Shown here: piece after piece, positions 1 to 7,276 of the stretch
Layout: every line of letters begins with the position of its first letter
Numbering within the stretch: position 1 is the first letter of the stretch
IMG/VR virus record: IMGVR_UViG_3300048996_000064
Span: 1 to 60,476 of that record
Direction: 5' to 3' (one strand)
Source of the DNA: a virus
DNA: 60,476 nucleotides
Notes under the pieces: model-generated
The model's input: only the letters and a program-made list of their open reading frames with translations
Database searches by the model: none
What the model was told of the DNA's origin: nothing
Translations under genes and position numbers: made by a program

Positions 1-410
1 TAAGCAATTCATTTATTGATGAAAGTAATTTACTGACGCTATTCTTAAGGAGACAGAGTTTTTTAAAGTTACTATCCAAGACACAAATTTCTCCAATGCA
101 AATGCCCAAAAACATTGAGGGAAACCCACAATCTATTAAATTCCTTCGGGGATGTGGTCTCTCTGATCTGGAAATTGAATTCTGTAAGCTTTACAAGATA
201 AATCTGACAGACTCTCAAATAACTGATATTGGCTATAAGATTATCGAAAGCCGGACGAATTGTTCTTTGGAACTTTATTCTTGTTTTATCAGCTATTCCT
301 CTCAAAATACTGACTTTACAAAAAACTATTTGATAATCTTCAAAACTCAGGGGTTCACTGCTGGTATGCGCCGGAAGACTTAAAAATTGGCGATAAAATC
401 CGGCATGAGA
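1..410 (+). pseudogene. Decayed pentapeptide-repeat/TIR-domain gene, 3' part missing
   Basis: Three reading frames must be joined to recover the protein. The first part carries pentapeptide-like residues (about 29-110, FTDAILKETEFF and DTNFSNANAQ). Next comes FLRGCGLSD and the TIR strand SCFISYSSQN (about 96-350). A third frame continues with GVHCWYAPEDLKIGDK (about 348-400), the expected next TIR segment. The rest of the TIR domain is absent, and the minus-strand gene ending at 411 abuts the break. Proteins of this architecture are typical Bacteroidota NADase/defence or signalling TIR proteins. The gene starts before the window. Multiple frameshifts plus truncation indicate a dead host gene. 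Confidence 0.75.
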
Positions 411-677
411 TTACTTTTCTTTTACCTCTCTCTTAATTATAAAAACCGGGTCGATTGATTGTACTAGGTATTCAGGGTCTTTGCCTTTCTTCTGTCTCCA
501 GGTTATTACACTCTGCCCCGCATTCCTAGCCTTCTCTAATTTTTTGCAGGTCCAACCCGTTAATTCCATGATCCATGAAGCAGGTACCCAGGTTGGTGTT
601 TGTTTCAACGGTTCTAGCTTGTGCTCTATCCTTTGCAGAATAGCATACAGATCGTTCATAGATACAGGATTATTCAT
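411..677 (-). CDS. Small DNA-binding-like protein, paralogue of a prophage gene
   Basis: This 88-residue product has a short coiled N-terminus (about residues 8-25, RIEHKLEPLKQ) followed by TPTWVPASWIMELTGW, a helix-turn-helix-like segment, and a basic end. The same pattern (TPxWV, LTGW, K-rich stretch, then SI-P-F) occurs in the prophage protein at 5672-5902, so the two are paralogues. It lies outside attL, and its stop abuts the broken TIR gene. This suggests the stretch came from another phage or integrative element. DNA binding is inferred from the fold pattern only. Confidence 0.6.
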   Translation of the reverse strand: MNNPVSMNDLYAILQRIEHKLEPLKQTPTWVPASWIMELTGWTCKKLEKARNAGQSVITWRQKKGKDPEYLVQSIDPVFIIKREVKEK

Positions 678-759
678 AATATTACCTTTTGTTTTTCTTT
701 AAAGATATGCCCTTGCTGATCCGAAAGGATAAGAGTATTTTTATAATCAACCTTAGATT

Positions 760-1200
760 ATGCGAATAATAATCCTAGTAACTACATTGTTAGCTGCAAC
801 TGTTTGCTTAGCTCAACAGATCCCGAGGAAAGCGAATGTTATTAAAGTATCCCAGGTCACGTTTAAGCAGGTTGCAATGTCCTTGCTTGACGCTGGATAC
901 TTATTTCAGAAGATAGACAGCAATTACAATACTATTACCACAGAGCCTAAGGAGTACTCCCGCAAGGTAGGCGGCATGATACAATTAAACATTCGCGTAA
1001 AGGATAGCACCGTAATAATATCCGGGTATTGTGGATTAACGGAAGGCGATTTTAATAGCAGACCTTCTACTGCTCTGGGAGGCAAATCAGAAATAGCAAA
1101 CCAGGGAATGAAAGGTAGCCTTATGCGTGAAAGTTTTGACGTAATGAATAAGTTTGCTCGTTCTCTTGGTACGGATATCGTTTATATTAAAGAGGATTGA
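760..1200 (+). CDS. Exported protein of unknown function
   Basis: The 146-residue product starts with a clear Sec signal peptide (about residues 1-18, ending VCLAQ) and should be periplasmic or surface exposed. The mature part is a small mixed alpha/beta domain, with alternating strands at about 75-95 and no cysteine pair or catalytic motif that I recognise. It stands alone between the minus-strand gene at 411-677 and the displaced tRNA terminator, and is host DNA by position. No function is proposed. Confidence 0.6.
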   Translation: MRIIILVTTLLAATVCLAQQIPRKANVIKVSQVTFKQVAMSLLDAGYLFQKIDSNYNTITTEPKEYSRKVGGMIQLNIRVKDSTVIISGYCGLTEGDFNSRPSTALGGKSEIANQGMKGSLMRESFDVMNKFARSLGTDIVYIKED

Positions 1201-1249
1201 GCCCGGTTTGAGTGCAAAAAATATGTTAAATGGTATGAAAATCGGAAAT

Positions 1250-1280
1250 AAAAAAGGGCTCTAATTGCTTAGAACCCTTT
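1250..1280 (-). terminator. Original tRNA-Lys terminator, displaced by the prophage
   Basis: Read on the minus strand, the stem AAAGGGTTCT/AGAGCCCTTT (one mismatch, 8-nt loop) is followed by six T. It begins 7 bases beyond the outer edge of attL. In the uninterrupted chromosome it would lie just downstream of tRNA-Lys (58979-59051), whose 3' end is duplicated at attL. It is therefore read as the tRNA's native intrinsic terminator. Confidence 0.75.
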
Positions 1281-1287
1281 CCTGTGG

Positions 1288-1303
1288 CCGTGACCCCGCA
1301 CGG
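1288..1303. repeat. attL: attL core (16-bp direct repeat)
   Basis: CCGTGACCCCGCACGG here is identical to 58976-58991; the bases on either side differ. It corresponds to the last bases of tRNA-Lys (T-arm 3' side, acceptor and discriminator) plus a few flanking bases. The integrase gene begins about 150 bp inside, the usual arrangement for a tRNA-targeting tyrosine integrase. Confidence 0.88.
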
Positions 1304-1455
1304 ATTACTTAACAAGTTTTTCGTATTATTAATATAATCAGTTACTTACGTTCAAACACACACCTATCAAGGCTTTCGGGTAAATTAATATTATGATGCA
1401 GTATGGTGCATCATGGCGTAAAAAGACATATAATTGTACCCCAAACTGTCCCCCG

Positions 1456-2646
1456 ATGCCAAAATCAACTTTCGTCCTCAAAGATCCAAAGTCTAAAAAT
1501 ACAGCCATTAAACTACTTTACACCTGCTCAGATGGAAGGCTCCCCTACTACACCGGCGAATCGATCAACCCAACCCTATGGCCCCAAAAAATAACAAAAG
1601 GCACCACAGCCATTTTAAGCCGCATTACAGACACGGTAAATAAAACCATCGAAAGATACAAGATTATCGGAGAACCCTTAACCAAAGAGGCCCTGAAAGC
1701 TGCCATCGATGCTGTGCTGAATAAAAAGACCAAGACCCCGGCTTCTGATATGTACGGTGCTATGGAAGATGTGATCTCTAAAATGAGAACCGGGGAAATC
1801 CTGACACCCAAGACCAAGAAAAAATATGCTGCAAGTAGTATCAAAAACTTCAAATTCACGGTCATCTGCCTGAGACGCTTTGACCCCCGGCTGAAAATAT
1901 CCACCACTACACTATCAACTTATTACCGTTTTATTACCTGGTGCCATGAAAAGGACCTGTCTACTAATTATATCGGGACGCGTATCAAGAACTGGAAGAC
2001 CCTTGGCCAGATCGTCGGGGGTAGTGATATATTCCGGCACCCTGAATTTAAAAAACTGCAGGAGGACACCTTTGATATCTTCCTTGATGAAGAAGAGGTA
2101 AAAAGAATAATCGATTTGAAACTTCCCGTCGTCCGCTATGATCTTGTACGGGACTGGTTTGTGATCGGGTGCTATACCGGGCTCAGGGTTTCAGATATGC
2201 TATCTCTTACAAAACAAAACCTCGGCAAAGATTATATAACGATCGCCAATGAAAAGACAGATGAAAAAGTAGTGATACCTATCCACAAAAATGTAAAGAA
2301 GATCCTTACAAAATACAAAGGCTTTCCTCCAAAAATAACCGATGTAGAATTAAACCGTATCATAAAGGAAATAGCATGTAAAGCAAAGATCAACGATGAT
2401 GTACTTTACTCACTCACCAAAGGAGGTAAAAGAAAAGACTATTATTTAAAGAAATGGGAAATGGTTTCAAGCCACTCGATGAGGCGAACAGCTATTACCA
2501 ATATGAGGAAGTTTATACCGCCTGTTCCCGATTCATTGATAAAAAAAATCACTGGTATTAAATCAGATAAGACACTTTCCCGTTATGACAAGATAACGGC
2601 CGATGAAGCAGCAAGGATAGCAGCAACACATGAGTTTTATAAATAG
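1456..2646 (+). CDS. int: Tyrosine recombinase (phage integrase)
   Basis: It recombines the attachment sites for integration and, with a directionality factor, excision. The N-terminal arm-binding domain (STFVLKDPKSKNTAIKLLY) and a central SAM-like domain precede the catalytic domain. Visible catalytic residues, numbered from this start, are Arg244 (TGLR), His340/Arg343 (HSMRR) and Tyr377 (SRYDK). The second His/Trp expected in a TGH motif is Ile368 (TGI). ATG 1456 is preferred because integrases of this kind usually open with MP-STFVLK; an in-frame ATG at 1393 would add 21 residues. The gene is adjacent to attL. Confidence 0.92.
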   Translation: MPKSTFVLKDPKSKNTAIKLLYTCSDGRLPYYTGESINPTLWPQKITKGTTAILSRITDTVNKTIERYKIIGEPLTKEALKAAIDAVLNKKTKTPASDMYGAMEDVISKMRTGEILTPKTKKKYAASSIKNFKFTVICLRRFDPRLKISTTTLSTYYRFITWCHEKDLSTNYIGTRIKNWKTLGQIVGGSDIFRHPEFKKLQEDTFDIFLDEEEVKRIIDLKLPVVRYDLVRDWFVIGCYTGLRVSDMLSLTKQNLGKDYITIANEKTDEKVVIPIHKNVKKILTKYKGFPPKITDVELNRIIKEIACKAKINDDVLYSLTKGGKRKDYYLKKWEMVSSHSMRRTAITNMRKFIPPVPDSLIKKITGIKSDKTLSRYDKITADEAARIAATHEFYK

Positions 2647-2648
2647 AG

Positions 2649-2801
2649 TTACTTCTTACGCATATACTTTTGAAGCCTGAAAACCCCGGCGATCACTACC
2701 GCAAAGAAAGCTATTGAGATAGAAAGGCCGATCAGCACAGGGTCTTTTTCAAGGAGCCCCATTACTAATAATGCAGTTATAATAATGATTACTTCTTTCA
2801 T
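2649..2801 (-). CDS. Small two-segment membrane peptide
   Basis: This 50-residue ORF reads MKEVIIIITALLVMGLLEKD, then a second hydrophobic stretch (about 22-41) and a basic tail ending MRKK. It starts 5 bp after the stop of the SGNH hydrolase gene and shares its strand, so it is probably the last gene of that leftward unit. Converging transcription meets it from the integrase, whose stop is 2 bp away. The function is unknown; a small inner-membrane accessory or exclusion peptide is possible. Confidence 0.55.
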   Translation of the reverse strand: MKEVIIIITALLVMGLLEKDPVLIGLSISIAFFAVVIAGVFRLQKYMRKK

Positions 2802-2805
2802 AAAA

Positions 2806-3468
2806 CTATTTTAGATAAGGGTCAATTTCTTTTTTCCAACGCTGGTAACCTTTGCCGTTTAGGTGAATGCCGTCACGGGTAAGGGTGCTGTCAAGGTACC
2901 CGTTATACATAAGCGCTTGCGACAGATCGATAAATTTTATGCTCAGTGAATCACAGTTATTATGCAGCCAGTTATTAAACTTATTAACCAACTCCTGCTT
3001 ACCTGTGCTTGCAGCAACAGGAGGTATTGACTGAACATAAACATAAGGTATTCGCTTTTTGGCAAGTGTAAGTATTTCTTTATAATCACTATAAAACTCT
3101 GCCTCAGGATACCAGAGATCATTTGTACCTGCTTCAATAAAAAGTTTCACTGGTCTGTTAGGGATGATCGTTTGCAATCGTGAAAGGATCATCCGGGCCC
3201 TATTGCCCACTATACCCCGGTTTTTGATCGGCAAGTCAGGGTAATATTCATTGAGCGGAAATCCTTCTGTATGAGAGGTGCCTATAAATACGATGGACGA
3301 TGAATCAACAGGAAGAGAGTTCTGTACATCATACCTTACCTGGTTCCACTGGTCCATGTCTTTATTGACAGATGTAACAGTTACTTTCTTATAGATAATG
3401 AAAGATCCGAGTACCACATTTGCAGCAACAGAAAGGAATAGAAAAGTCTTTACAGTGACAAGTTTCAT
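2806..3468 (-). CDS. Membrane-anchored SGNH/GDSL hydrolase
   Basis: The 220-residue product has an uncleaved-looking N-terminal membrane segment (about 8-26) and an SGNH esterase fold. Block I is IGTSHTE (Ser65), block II lies near NRGIVGNR (82-90), block III is GTND (114-117) and block V is DGIH (199-202), giving a Ser-Asp-His triad. The family removes acetyl or acyl groups from sugars or lipids. It lies in a leftward block between integrase and repressor, where lysogen-expressed accessory genes are common. A role in modifying the host envelope or phage receptor is inferred. Confidence 0.82.
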   Translation of the reverse strand: MKLVTVKTFLFLSVAANVVLGSFIIYKKVTVTSVNKDMDQWNQVRYDVQNSLPVDSSSIVFIGTSHTEGFPLNEYYPDLPIKNRGIVGNRARMILSRLQTIIPNRPVKLFIEAGTNDLWYPEAEFYSDYKEILTLAKKRIPYVYVQSIPPVAASTGKQELVNKFNNWLHNNCDSLSIKFIDLSQALMYNGYLDSTLTRDGIHLNGKGYQRWKKEIDPYLK

Positions 3469-3477
3469 TATATAAAT

Positions 3478-3687
3478 TTATCTTTTTACACAATGCCATG
3501 ATAATTGACCGAATGCGTCACTTTGAGGAAGCTGATCTTCCGGCTGGCCATCGGTACAAACTTTTTCATTATAAGTCCCGCCTGTCCCGATGTTAGGAGC
3601 GTCGCAATCATAACATGGTCTGCTTTCACTCTTTTTGGAACATGCGAATGATGCCATCAGCATGCAGAGAAGAAGTATTTTTTTCAT
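3478..3687 (-). CDS. Small cysteine-rich lipoprotein
   Basis: The 69-residue product has a lipoprotein signal ending MASFAC, placing the acylated Cys at residue 16. The mature part has further cysteines in CYDCD, VCTDG and HCVKR, which could form disulfides. It precedes the SGNH hydrolase by 9 bp on the same strand. Expression in the lysogen is likely from position. A superinfection-exclusion or surface-modifying role is speculative. Confidence 0.65.
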   Translation of the reverse strand: MKKILLLCMLMASFACSKKSESRPCYDCDAPNIGTGGTYNEKVCTDGQPEDQLPQSDAFGQLSWHCVKR

Positions 3688-3932
3688 ATGAGGGTTGAAT
3701 AGTTAGAGTAAATACTTATAAGAATAAAGAGAAAATTGTTTGAGGTCAAAAAGAACGCATTCGGGTATTCATTTTTTTGGATAGTTAACATGTGTTCGTA
3801 CCTTTTACATTCTACTGTACGCCGCCCCTTTAATTCAATGCTCCTGTTTGCAACCTTTACTTTCGACGACTCCGCCGATTGCTCATACATTTAAATTGAC
3901 TGCTATGCCATCCAGCGAATTTAGGGACACTC

Positions 3933-4589
3933 CTATGCAGTGCTCTTTGTGCCTCCATCAGAGGGAATGCCCTCCTTCATGTCTTTACCGCTTTCATGCA
4001 TCCCAAAACGAATGCCCAGTCTTTGAAGGGCTTCCTCCTTCGAGTGAATCCTCAGGCCGGAAGCTATTTCAGCCAGCACGTCCAGAAGAGCAGGAGAAAT
4101 GGCGGGGTCGTTTATATGTTTATCTCCAACTGAACCGGCAATAGACCTTAATAGCTTTGTCAGATCAGCGTTACTATCAACCAGGGATTTCTCTTTTTCT
4201 GCATTGACGAGTTCGGCTTTTGCCCTAACTAAAGCGGCATCGGCTAATTTATTATTGCTATCTGCCAGTTTGTTGATCGTCTCAAGGGTATTCCCCGGAA
4301 GGCTATTTTCTCCAATTTGTTGATCCCCAGACGTTCCACGATTCGCATTTTCTCCATTTATTTTAGACTTATCTCCATCCAGCCATTGCAATATTAGGCG
4401 TTCATCCTCCGCTTTTGGATTAGTGCCCTCCTGATTCCACTTATAGACACGAGCCTTTGGTATTCCCGATTCTCTTGAAAACCGGGTGACGCTAATGTTT
4501 TGGCTTTTGAGTGTACTGTAAAGCCTAATAACCAGTTGGTTAGTAATTTTAGACACAAGGTTGCATTTATAATTCAGAGAAATCTCCAC
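3933..4589 (-). CDS. Prophage repressor, HTH protein without protease domain
   Basis: Residues about 18-70 form a helix-turn-helix (SVTRFSRESGIPKARVYKWNQEG), recognising the operators between it and the Cro-like gene. Residues about 100-150 are a charged, Ala/Lys/Glu-rich helix suited to oligomerisation. There is no LexA/CI-type Ser-Lys peptidase, so induction must use another signal. The ATG at 4589 would put the first operator copy inside the gene; a GTG at 4556 just ahead of the HTH is a good alternative start. Divergent from 4662. Confidence 0.72.
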   Translation of the reverse strand: MEISLNYKCNLVSKITNQLVIRLYSTLKSQNISVTRFSRESGIPKARVYKWNQEGTNPKAEDERLILQWLDGDKSKINGENANRGTSGDQQIGENSLPGNTLETINKLADSNNKLADAALVRAKAELVNAEKEKSLVDSNADLTKLLRSIAGSVGDKHINDPAISPALLDVLAEIASGLRIHSKEEALQRLGIRFGMHESGKDMKEGIPSDGGTKSTA

Positions 4590-4616
4590 ATAAATTTGGA
4601 GTAACGGAGAAATCTC
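4577..4616. promoter_or_regulatory. Paired repressor/Cro operator sites
   Basis: The 10-mer GAGAAATCTC, an inverted repeat GAGA/TCTC, occurs twice, at 4577-4586 and 4607-4616. The copies are exactly 30 bp apart, about three helical turns. Between them is a second inverted repeat CTCCA-N8-TGGAG (4584-4601). The sites lie between divergent regulatory genes and overlap the rightward promoter, as expected for a lysis/lysogeny switch. Confidence 0.72.
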
Positions 4617-4627
4617 TATTATATTTA
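4595..4627 (+). promoter_or_regulatory. Rightward early promoter (Bacteroidota type)
   Basis: TTTG at 4595-4598 and TATATTTA at 4620-4627 are separated by 21 bp, close to the Bacteroidota primary sigma pattern TTTG / TAnnTTTG. The second operator copy lies between the two boxes, so a bound regulator would block polymerase. It should drive the Cro-like gene at 4662 and the early genes. Confidence 0.6.
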
Positions 4628-4661
4628 CATTCAGATTTCCGAATGAATTTAAAACGAATAT

Positions 4662-4883
4662 ATGAAAATCAAAATTGAGGTTTTACAAAGACTGGATAAT
4701 AATAGTGGTTACGGCCTGGTCATGAGAACCTTGGACGTGGCTGCTACTACTGCACGTGATTATGTAAAAAAGAACAGTGAGAACCTAACCAAGGTCGCAA
4801 TGGTAAAAGCGATCGCCGAGGAATTTGGATTAGCGGATGATGATATCCTAGAAGTATCAGAGGTAAGGGAAACGCAAAACTAA
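4662..4883 (+). CDS. Small Cro-like regulator candidate
   Basis: The first gene of the rightward early operon encodes a 73-residue, mostly helical protein (TTARDYVKKNSENLTKVAMVKAIAEEFGL). A helix-turn-helix is plausible but not certain. Its position opposite the repressor and directly behind the operator-controlled promoter supports a Cro-like or antirepressor role. It is followed 16 bp later by the GIY-YIG gene. Confidence 0.6.
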   Translation: MKIKIEVLQRLDNNSGYGLVMRTLDVAATTARDYVKKNSENLTKVAMVKAIAEEFGLADDDILEVSEVRETQN

Positions 4884-4899
4884 TATCCACTTTTTGTTT

Positions 4900-5496
4900 A
4901 TGCAAGAGCTAGAATTAAATAAAATAGTTGTTCGTATTTATACGCTTACTAACCCGATCAACGGCGAGATATTCTACGTCGGAAGAACAAAAAACGCCTT
5001 ACACTGTAGGTTATCAACACATAATTATAAGTCGATGACCAAAAAATGGGATACATCATTACGGGATTATTATAAAACACTTCAAGAGCAAGGGATAAAA
5101 CCACTAATTGAGGAAATAGATAGAACTACATGGGCAAGAAAGAAAGAGGTTGAAGAGTACTGGATTCAACAATTGTCATCATGGGGGTTTAAGCTGCATA
5201 ACAAAAGGCACTATGTAAACAAAAGTTATTATGTAAGAGTCCCGCTCCCGTATGAGAACTTGTCAGCTATAGACTTAGGAATCATTCACAGACTTTATAG
5301 GGGCGGAGATTTTACTGAGATAGGCAAAATAGCCAAAGTATCAAGAGAGTACGTAAGAAAATTTTTCAAGCGTCACAGAATGCCCGGATATATAAAGGAT
5401 GCTTATTTGAAATATTATCGTAAGCGAGCAAAAGAAGTAGCTGAGTGGTACTTGTTGGGAGAAGAATCAAACAATCATTTATCTAAGGTTGCATAA
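4900..5496 (+). CDS. GIY-YIG domain protein
   Basis: Residues about 11-95 form a GIY-YIG nuclease module: RIYTLTNPINGEIFYVGRT holds the paired Tyr motifs and the catalytic Arg, and EEYWI may supply the metal-binding Glu. Residues about 125-190 hold a second helix-turn-helix-like region (FTEIGKIAKVSREYVRKFFKRH), probably for DNA recognition. Family members cut or nick DNA in repair, restriction or homing. ATG 4900 is chosen over TTG 4894. It is the second gene of the early operon, so an action on host or phage DNA soon after induction is plausible. Confidence 0.78.
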   Translation: MQELELNKIVVRIYTLTNPINGEIFYVGRTKNALHCRLSTHNYKSMTKKWDTSLRDYYKTLQEQGIKPLIEEIDRTTWARKKEVEEYWIQQLSSWGFKLHNKRHYVNKSYYVRVPLPYENLSAIDLGIIHRLYRGGDFTEIGKIAKVSREYVRKFFKRHRMPGYIKDAYLKYYRKRAKEVAEWYLLGEESNNHLSKVA

Positions 5497-5535
5497 AAAC
5501 TAATGACCGATCAATCATTAAATAAACCCTTGTTA

Positions 5536-5675
5536 TGTACGTATATATTCAATCAGAAAAAAAATTATGGACTGTTGGATTTTATGACCCTCAGGGTAAA
5601 TGGCACTCGGAAAGCGATCATGGAATAAGGGAAGACGCTGCCGAAAGAGTTCATTATTTAAATGGAGGAAAATGA
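5536..5675 (+). pseudogene. Tiny early protein with a one-base frameshift
   Basis: Two frames combine to give one coherent short protein: MYVYIQSEKKLWTVGF (from 5536), then YDPQGKWHSESDHGIRED and RVHYLNGGK (5583-5675). Restoring one T at the GGATTTATG run (about 5580-5583) would rejoin them, and 140 bp is one base short of a whole number of codons. Either the gene is inactivated or the base call is wrong. Its second frame ends in GGAGG followed by the overlapping start at 5672, so translation coupling may survive. No function known. Confidence 0.55.
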
Positions 5676-5902
5676 CCCTCGAACAAAAAATAGATAAGGT
5701 ACTTGAAATAGCGCAGCAGCAGCAGCGGTCAGCAAGGACACCTGCGTGGGTAGGGTTTTCTTTCATTAAAGATTTAACAGGATGGAATGCTGAGAAAAGA
5801 AGACAGGCGGTAAAGCATGGTATAATGAAGAAAAAAAAGGGAGAGAATTTGTACGATGCTAATTCTATACCGGAAAGATTTCTTAAAAAACAAATTGTAT
5901 GA
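5672..5902 (+). CDS. Small DNA-binding-like protein, paralogue of 411-677
   Basis: The 76-residue product contains TPAWVGFSFIKDLTGW (about 24-39), a predicted helix-turn-helix-like segment, then a lysine-rich stretch and SIPERF. It matches the pattern of the gene outside attL at 411-677. A GGAGG precedes an ATGA overlap with the tiny upstream gene, so this start is well supported; a longer reading from 5600 lacks such a signal. A regulatory or DNA-remodelling role in early infection is inferred. Confidence 0.65.
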   Translation: MTLEQKIDKVLEIAQQQQRSARTPAWVGFSFIKDLTGWNAEKRRQAVKHGIMKKKKGENLYDANSIPERFLKKQIV

Positions 5903-6123
5903 ATATAAAATTACCATCTATTCTGGAAGTACCGGCACCATCAGGCACTAAGGTTATTGCTAATGATGATTTTATAACGCTTGCAAGGAAAAACACCAAA
6001 AAGGACACTTTCAAATTATTCACCTGCCGGAAAGAAGAAATTCATCTGTTTGATTTAAATCAGGAAGACAACTGGATGGATTTTACCCGTGATGAATTGA
6101 AAAAGGTTCTGGCATTAAAATAA
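5899..6123 (+). CDS. Hypothetical early phage protein
   Basis: The 74-residue product overlaps the previous gene by 4 bases (ATGA), indicating translational coupling. It looks like a compact alpha/beta domain (FKLFTCRKEEIHLFDL) with an acidic C-terminal helix. I recognise no family. Confidence 0.6.
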   Translation: MNIKLPSILEVPAPSGTKVIANDDFITLARKNTKKDTFKLFTCRKEEIHLFDLNQEDNWMDFTRDELKKVLALK

Positions 6124-6146
6124 CCAACCAATAAAACCCCAATCCA

Positions 6147-6488
6147 ATGAGACAGTTACAGCAGATCACAGAAATAATCAATAATCTGGAAACAGGCCCG
6201 GCAATAATAGACTACTGGAAAAAGAGTGTAGCAGATGGTCATGTAGTCGATGTTCTCTACGCTATCAAATCAGAATTAATAGAAAACAGGAAGTGGATAG
6301 TAGTCCTGATAGGTGAGTTGCTTACTCAAACAATAGAAGAGTTCAACCCTGTTATTGAAAACGAAATCCTTCTGGAAGAACTGAATGACTTATGGATGGC
6401 TCCCCGTGATAGCAGGAACTTCTCAGCTATCCGTAAAATGATCTATGATATTGAAACCCTTTATAAGATCGCTGAACTTAAAAAATAA
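6147..6488 (+). CDS. Hypothetical early phage protein
   Basis: A 113-residue, predominantly helical, acidic protein with no cysteine, membrane segment or catalytic signature visible. The A-rich leader CCCCAATCCAATG before the start resembles leaders of neighbouring early genes. It belongs to the run of small early genes between the switch and the SSB-like gene. Confidence 0.6.
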   Translation: MRQLQQITEIINNLETGPAIIDYWKKSVADGHVVDVLYAIKSELIENRKWIVVLIGELLTQTIEEFNPVIENEILLEELNDLWMAPRDSRNFSAIRKMIYDIETLYKIAELKK

Positions 6489-6493
6489 TTGCT

Positions 6494-6865
6494 ATGTCAA
6501 CAACTTTAAAGATCACAGTTACTAAAGAGATATTGGAGAAGAGTAAAATGTGCGGTACTAAGCTAGGGATTTTGATGTCCGAAAATTGCGCCATAGCGAT
6601 AGCTGTTAGAGATATTTTTCCGGATGCTTGTGTAGGTAATCCACAAATACTTTTGGGGGTTCTGCCATTTGATGTGGTCAATCTTCCAATAGATGCCATA
6701 AAATTTATCGAACGGTTTGATGTGTCCTCTCCCCAAGATCGTGTAAATATGGAACCTATTTCTTTTGAAATAGAAATCCCCGATGAAGTAATCGCAAAGA
6801 TCAACATCGATGAATTGCGCCCTTTACTTATCAATCATCCAACACTTGAATTAGTAAACCATTAA
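6494..6865 (+). CDS. Hypothetical early phage protein
   Basis: The 123-residue product begins MSTTLKITVTKEILEKSKMCG, a beta-strand then helix pattern, with a mixed middle section and an acidic strand (MEPISFEIEIPDEV) near the end. No known motif. It is 5 bp after the preceding stop and 3 bp before the next start, so it sits firmly in the operon. Confidence 0.6.
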   Translation: MSTTLKITVTKEILEKSKMCGTKLGILMSENCAIAIAVRDIFPDACVGNPQILLGVLPFDVVNLPIDAIKFIERFDVSSPQDRVNMEPISFEIEIPDEVIAKINIDELRPLLINHPTLELVNH

Positions 6866-6868
6866 GCT

Positions 6869-7234
6869 ATGAATCAGAATACGCCGCAGTTTGCGATAGG
6901 GCAGAAAATAGTCAGAATAATTAAAGGTGATTACCCCGGCAAGCTTGCTGGAGAAATTGGCGACGAACACTTTGTTAACGCACTTGACTATTGCACCAAA
7001 TGTAAAAAATGGTTTGTTGATATTGGTACACGTAAGGCCACTACTCTCACAGCTTATAAATCTATCTGTGGTTGCGGTGATACCAAAGATATGGATGAGC
7101 CAATAATCTGGCACGAATCAACAGCCTTCGCCCCGGATGAAAAATCATATAAAGATATGCGCAAAGAGATAGCTGATAGCTTCTTTCAAACTAAAGAAGT
7201 ACCAGATAAACTATTAATTCCTAAGACCAATTGA
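6869..7234 (+). CDS. Small protein with a four-cysteine zinc-binding pattern
   Basis: A CTKC pair at about residues 42-45 and a CGC pair at about 67-69 could form a zinc ribbon, flanked by beta-rich sequence (QKIVRIIKGDYPGKL). The 121-residue product has an acidic helical tail. Zinc binding is inferred from cysteine spacing; DNA, RNA or protein binding cannot be told apart here. Confidence 0.58.
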   Translation: MNQNTPQFAIGQKIVRIIKGDYPGKLAGEIGDEHFVNALDYCTKCKKWFVDIGTRKATTLTAYKSICGCGDTKDMDEPIIWHESTAFAPDEKSYKDMRKEIADSFFQTKEVPDKLLIPKTN

Positions 7235-7276
7235 TAAACCGCCCCGTCCCTGTGAAAACGTTTAAAACTAATTGCA

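Noticed and set aside
3684-3890. 68-residue minus-strand ORF between lipoprotein and repressor
   Set aside because: It overlaps the lipoprotein start by a few bases and has no motif or start signal; the 245-bp space more likely holds promoters for the leftward block.
3848-4144. 98-residue plus-strand ORF over the repressor
   Set aside because: It is antisense to the repressor 3' end, and its cysteine-rich reading is a by-product of that codon pattern.
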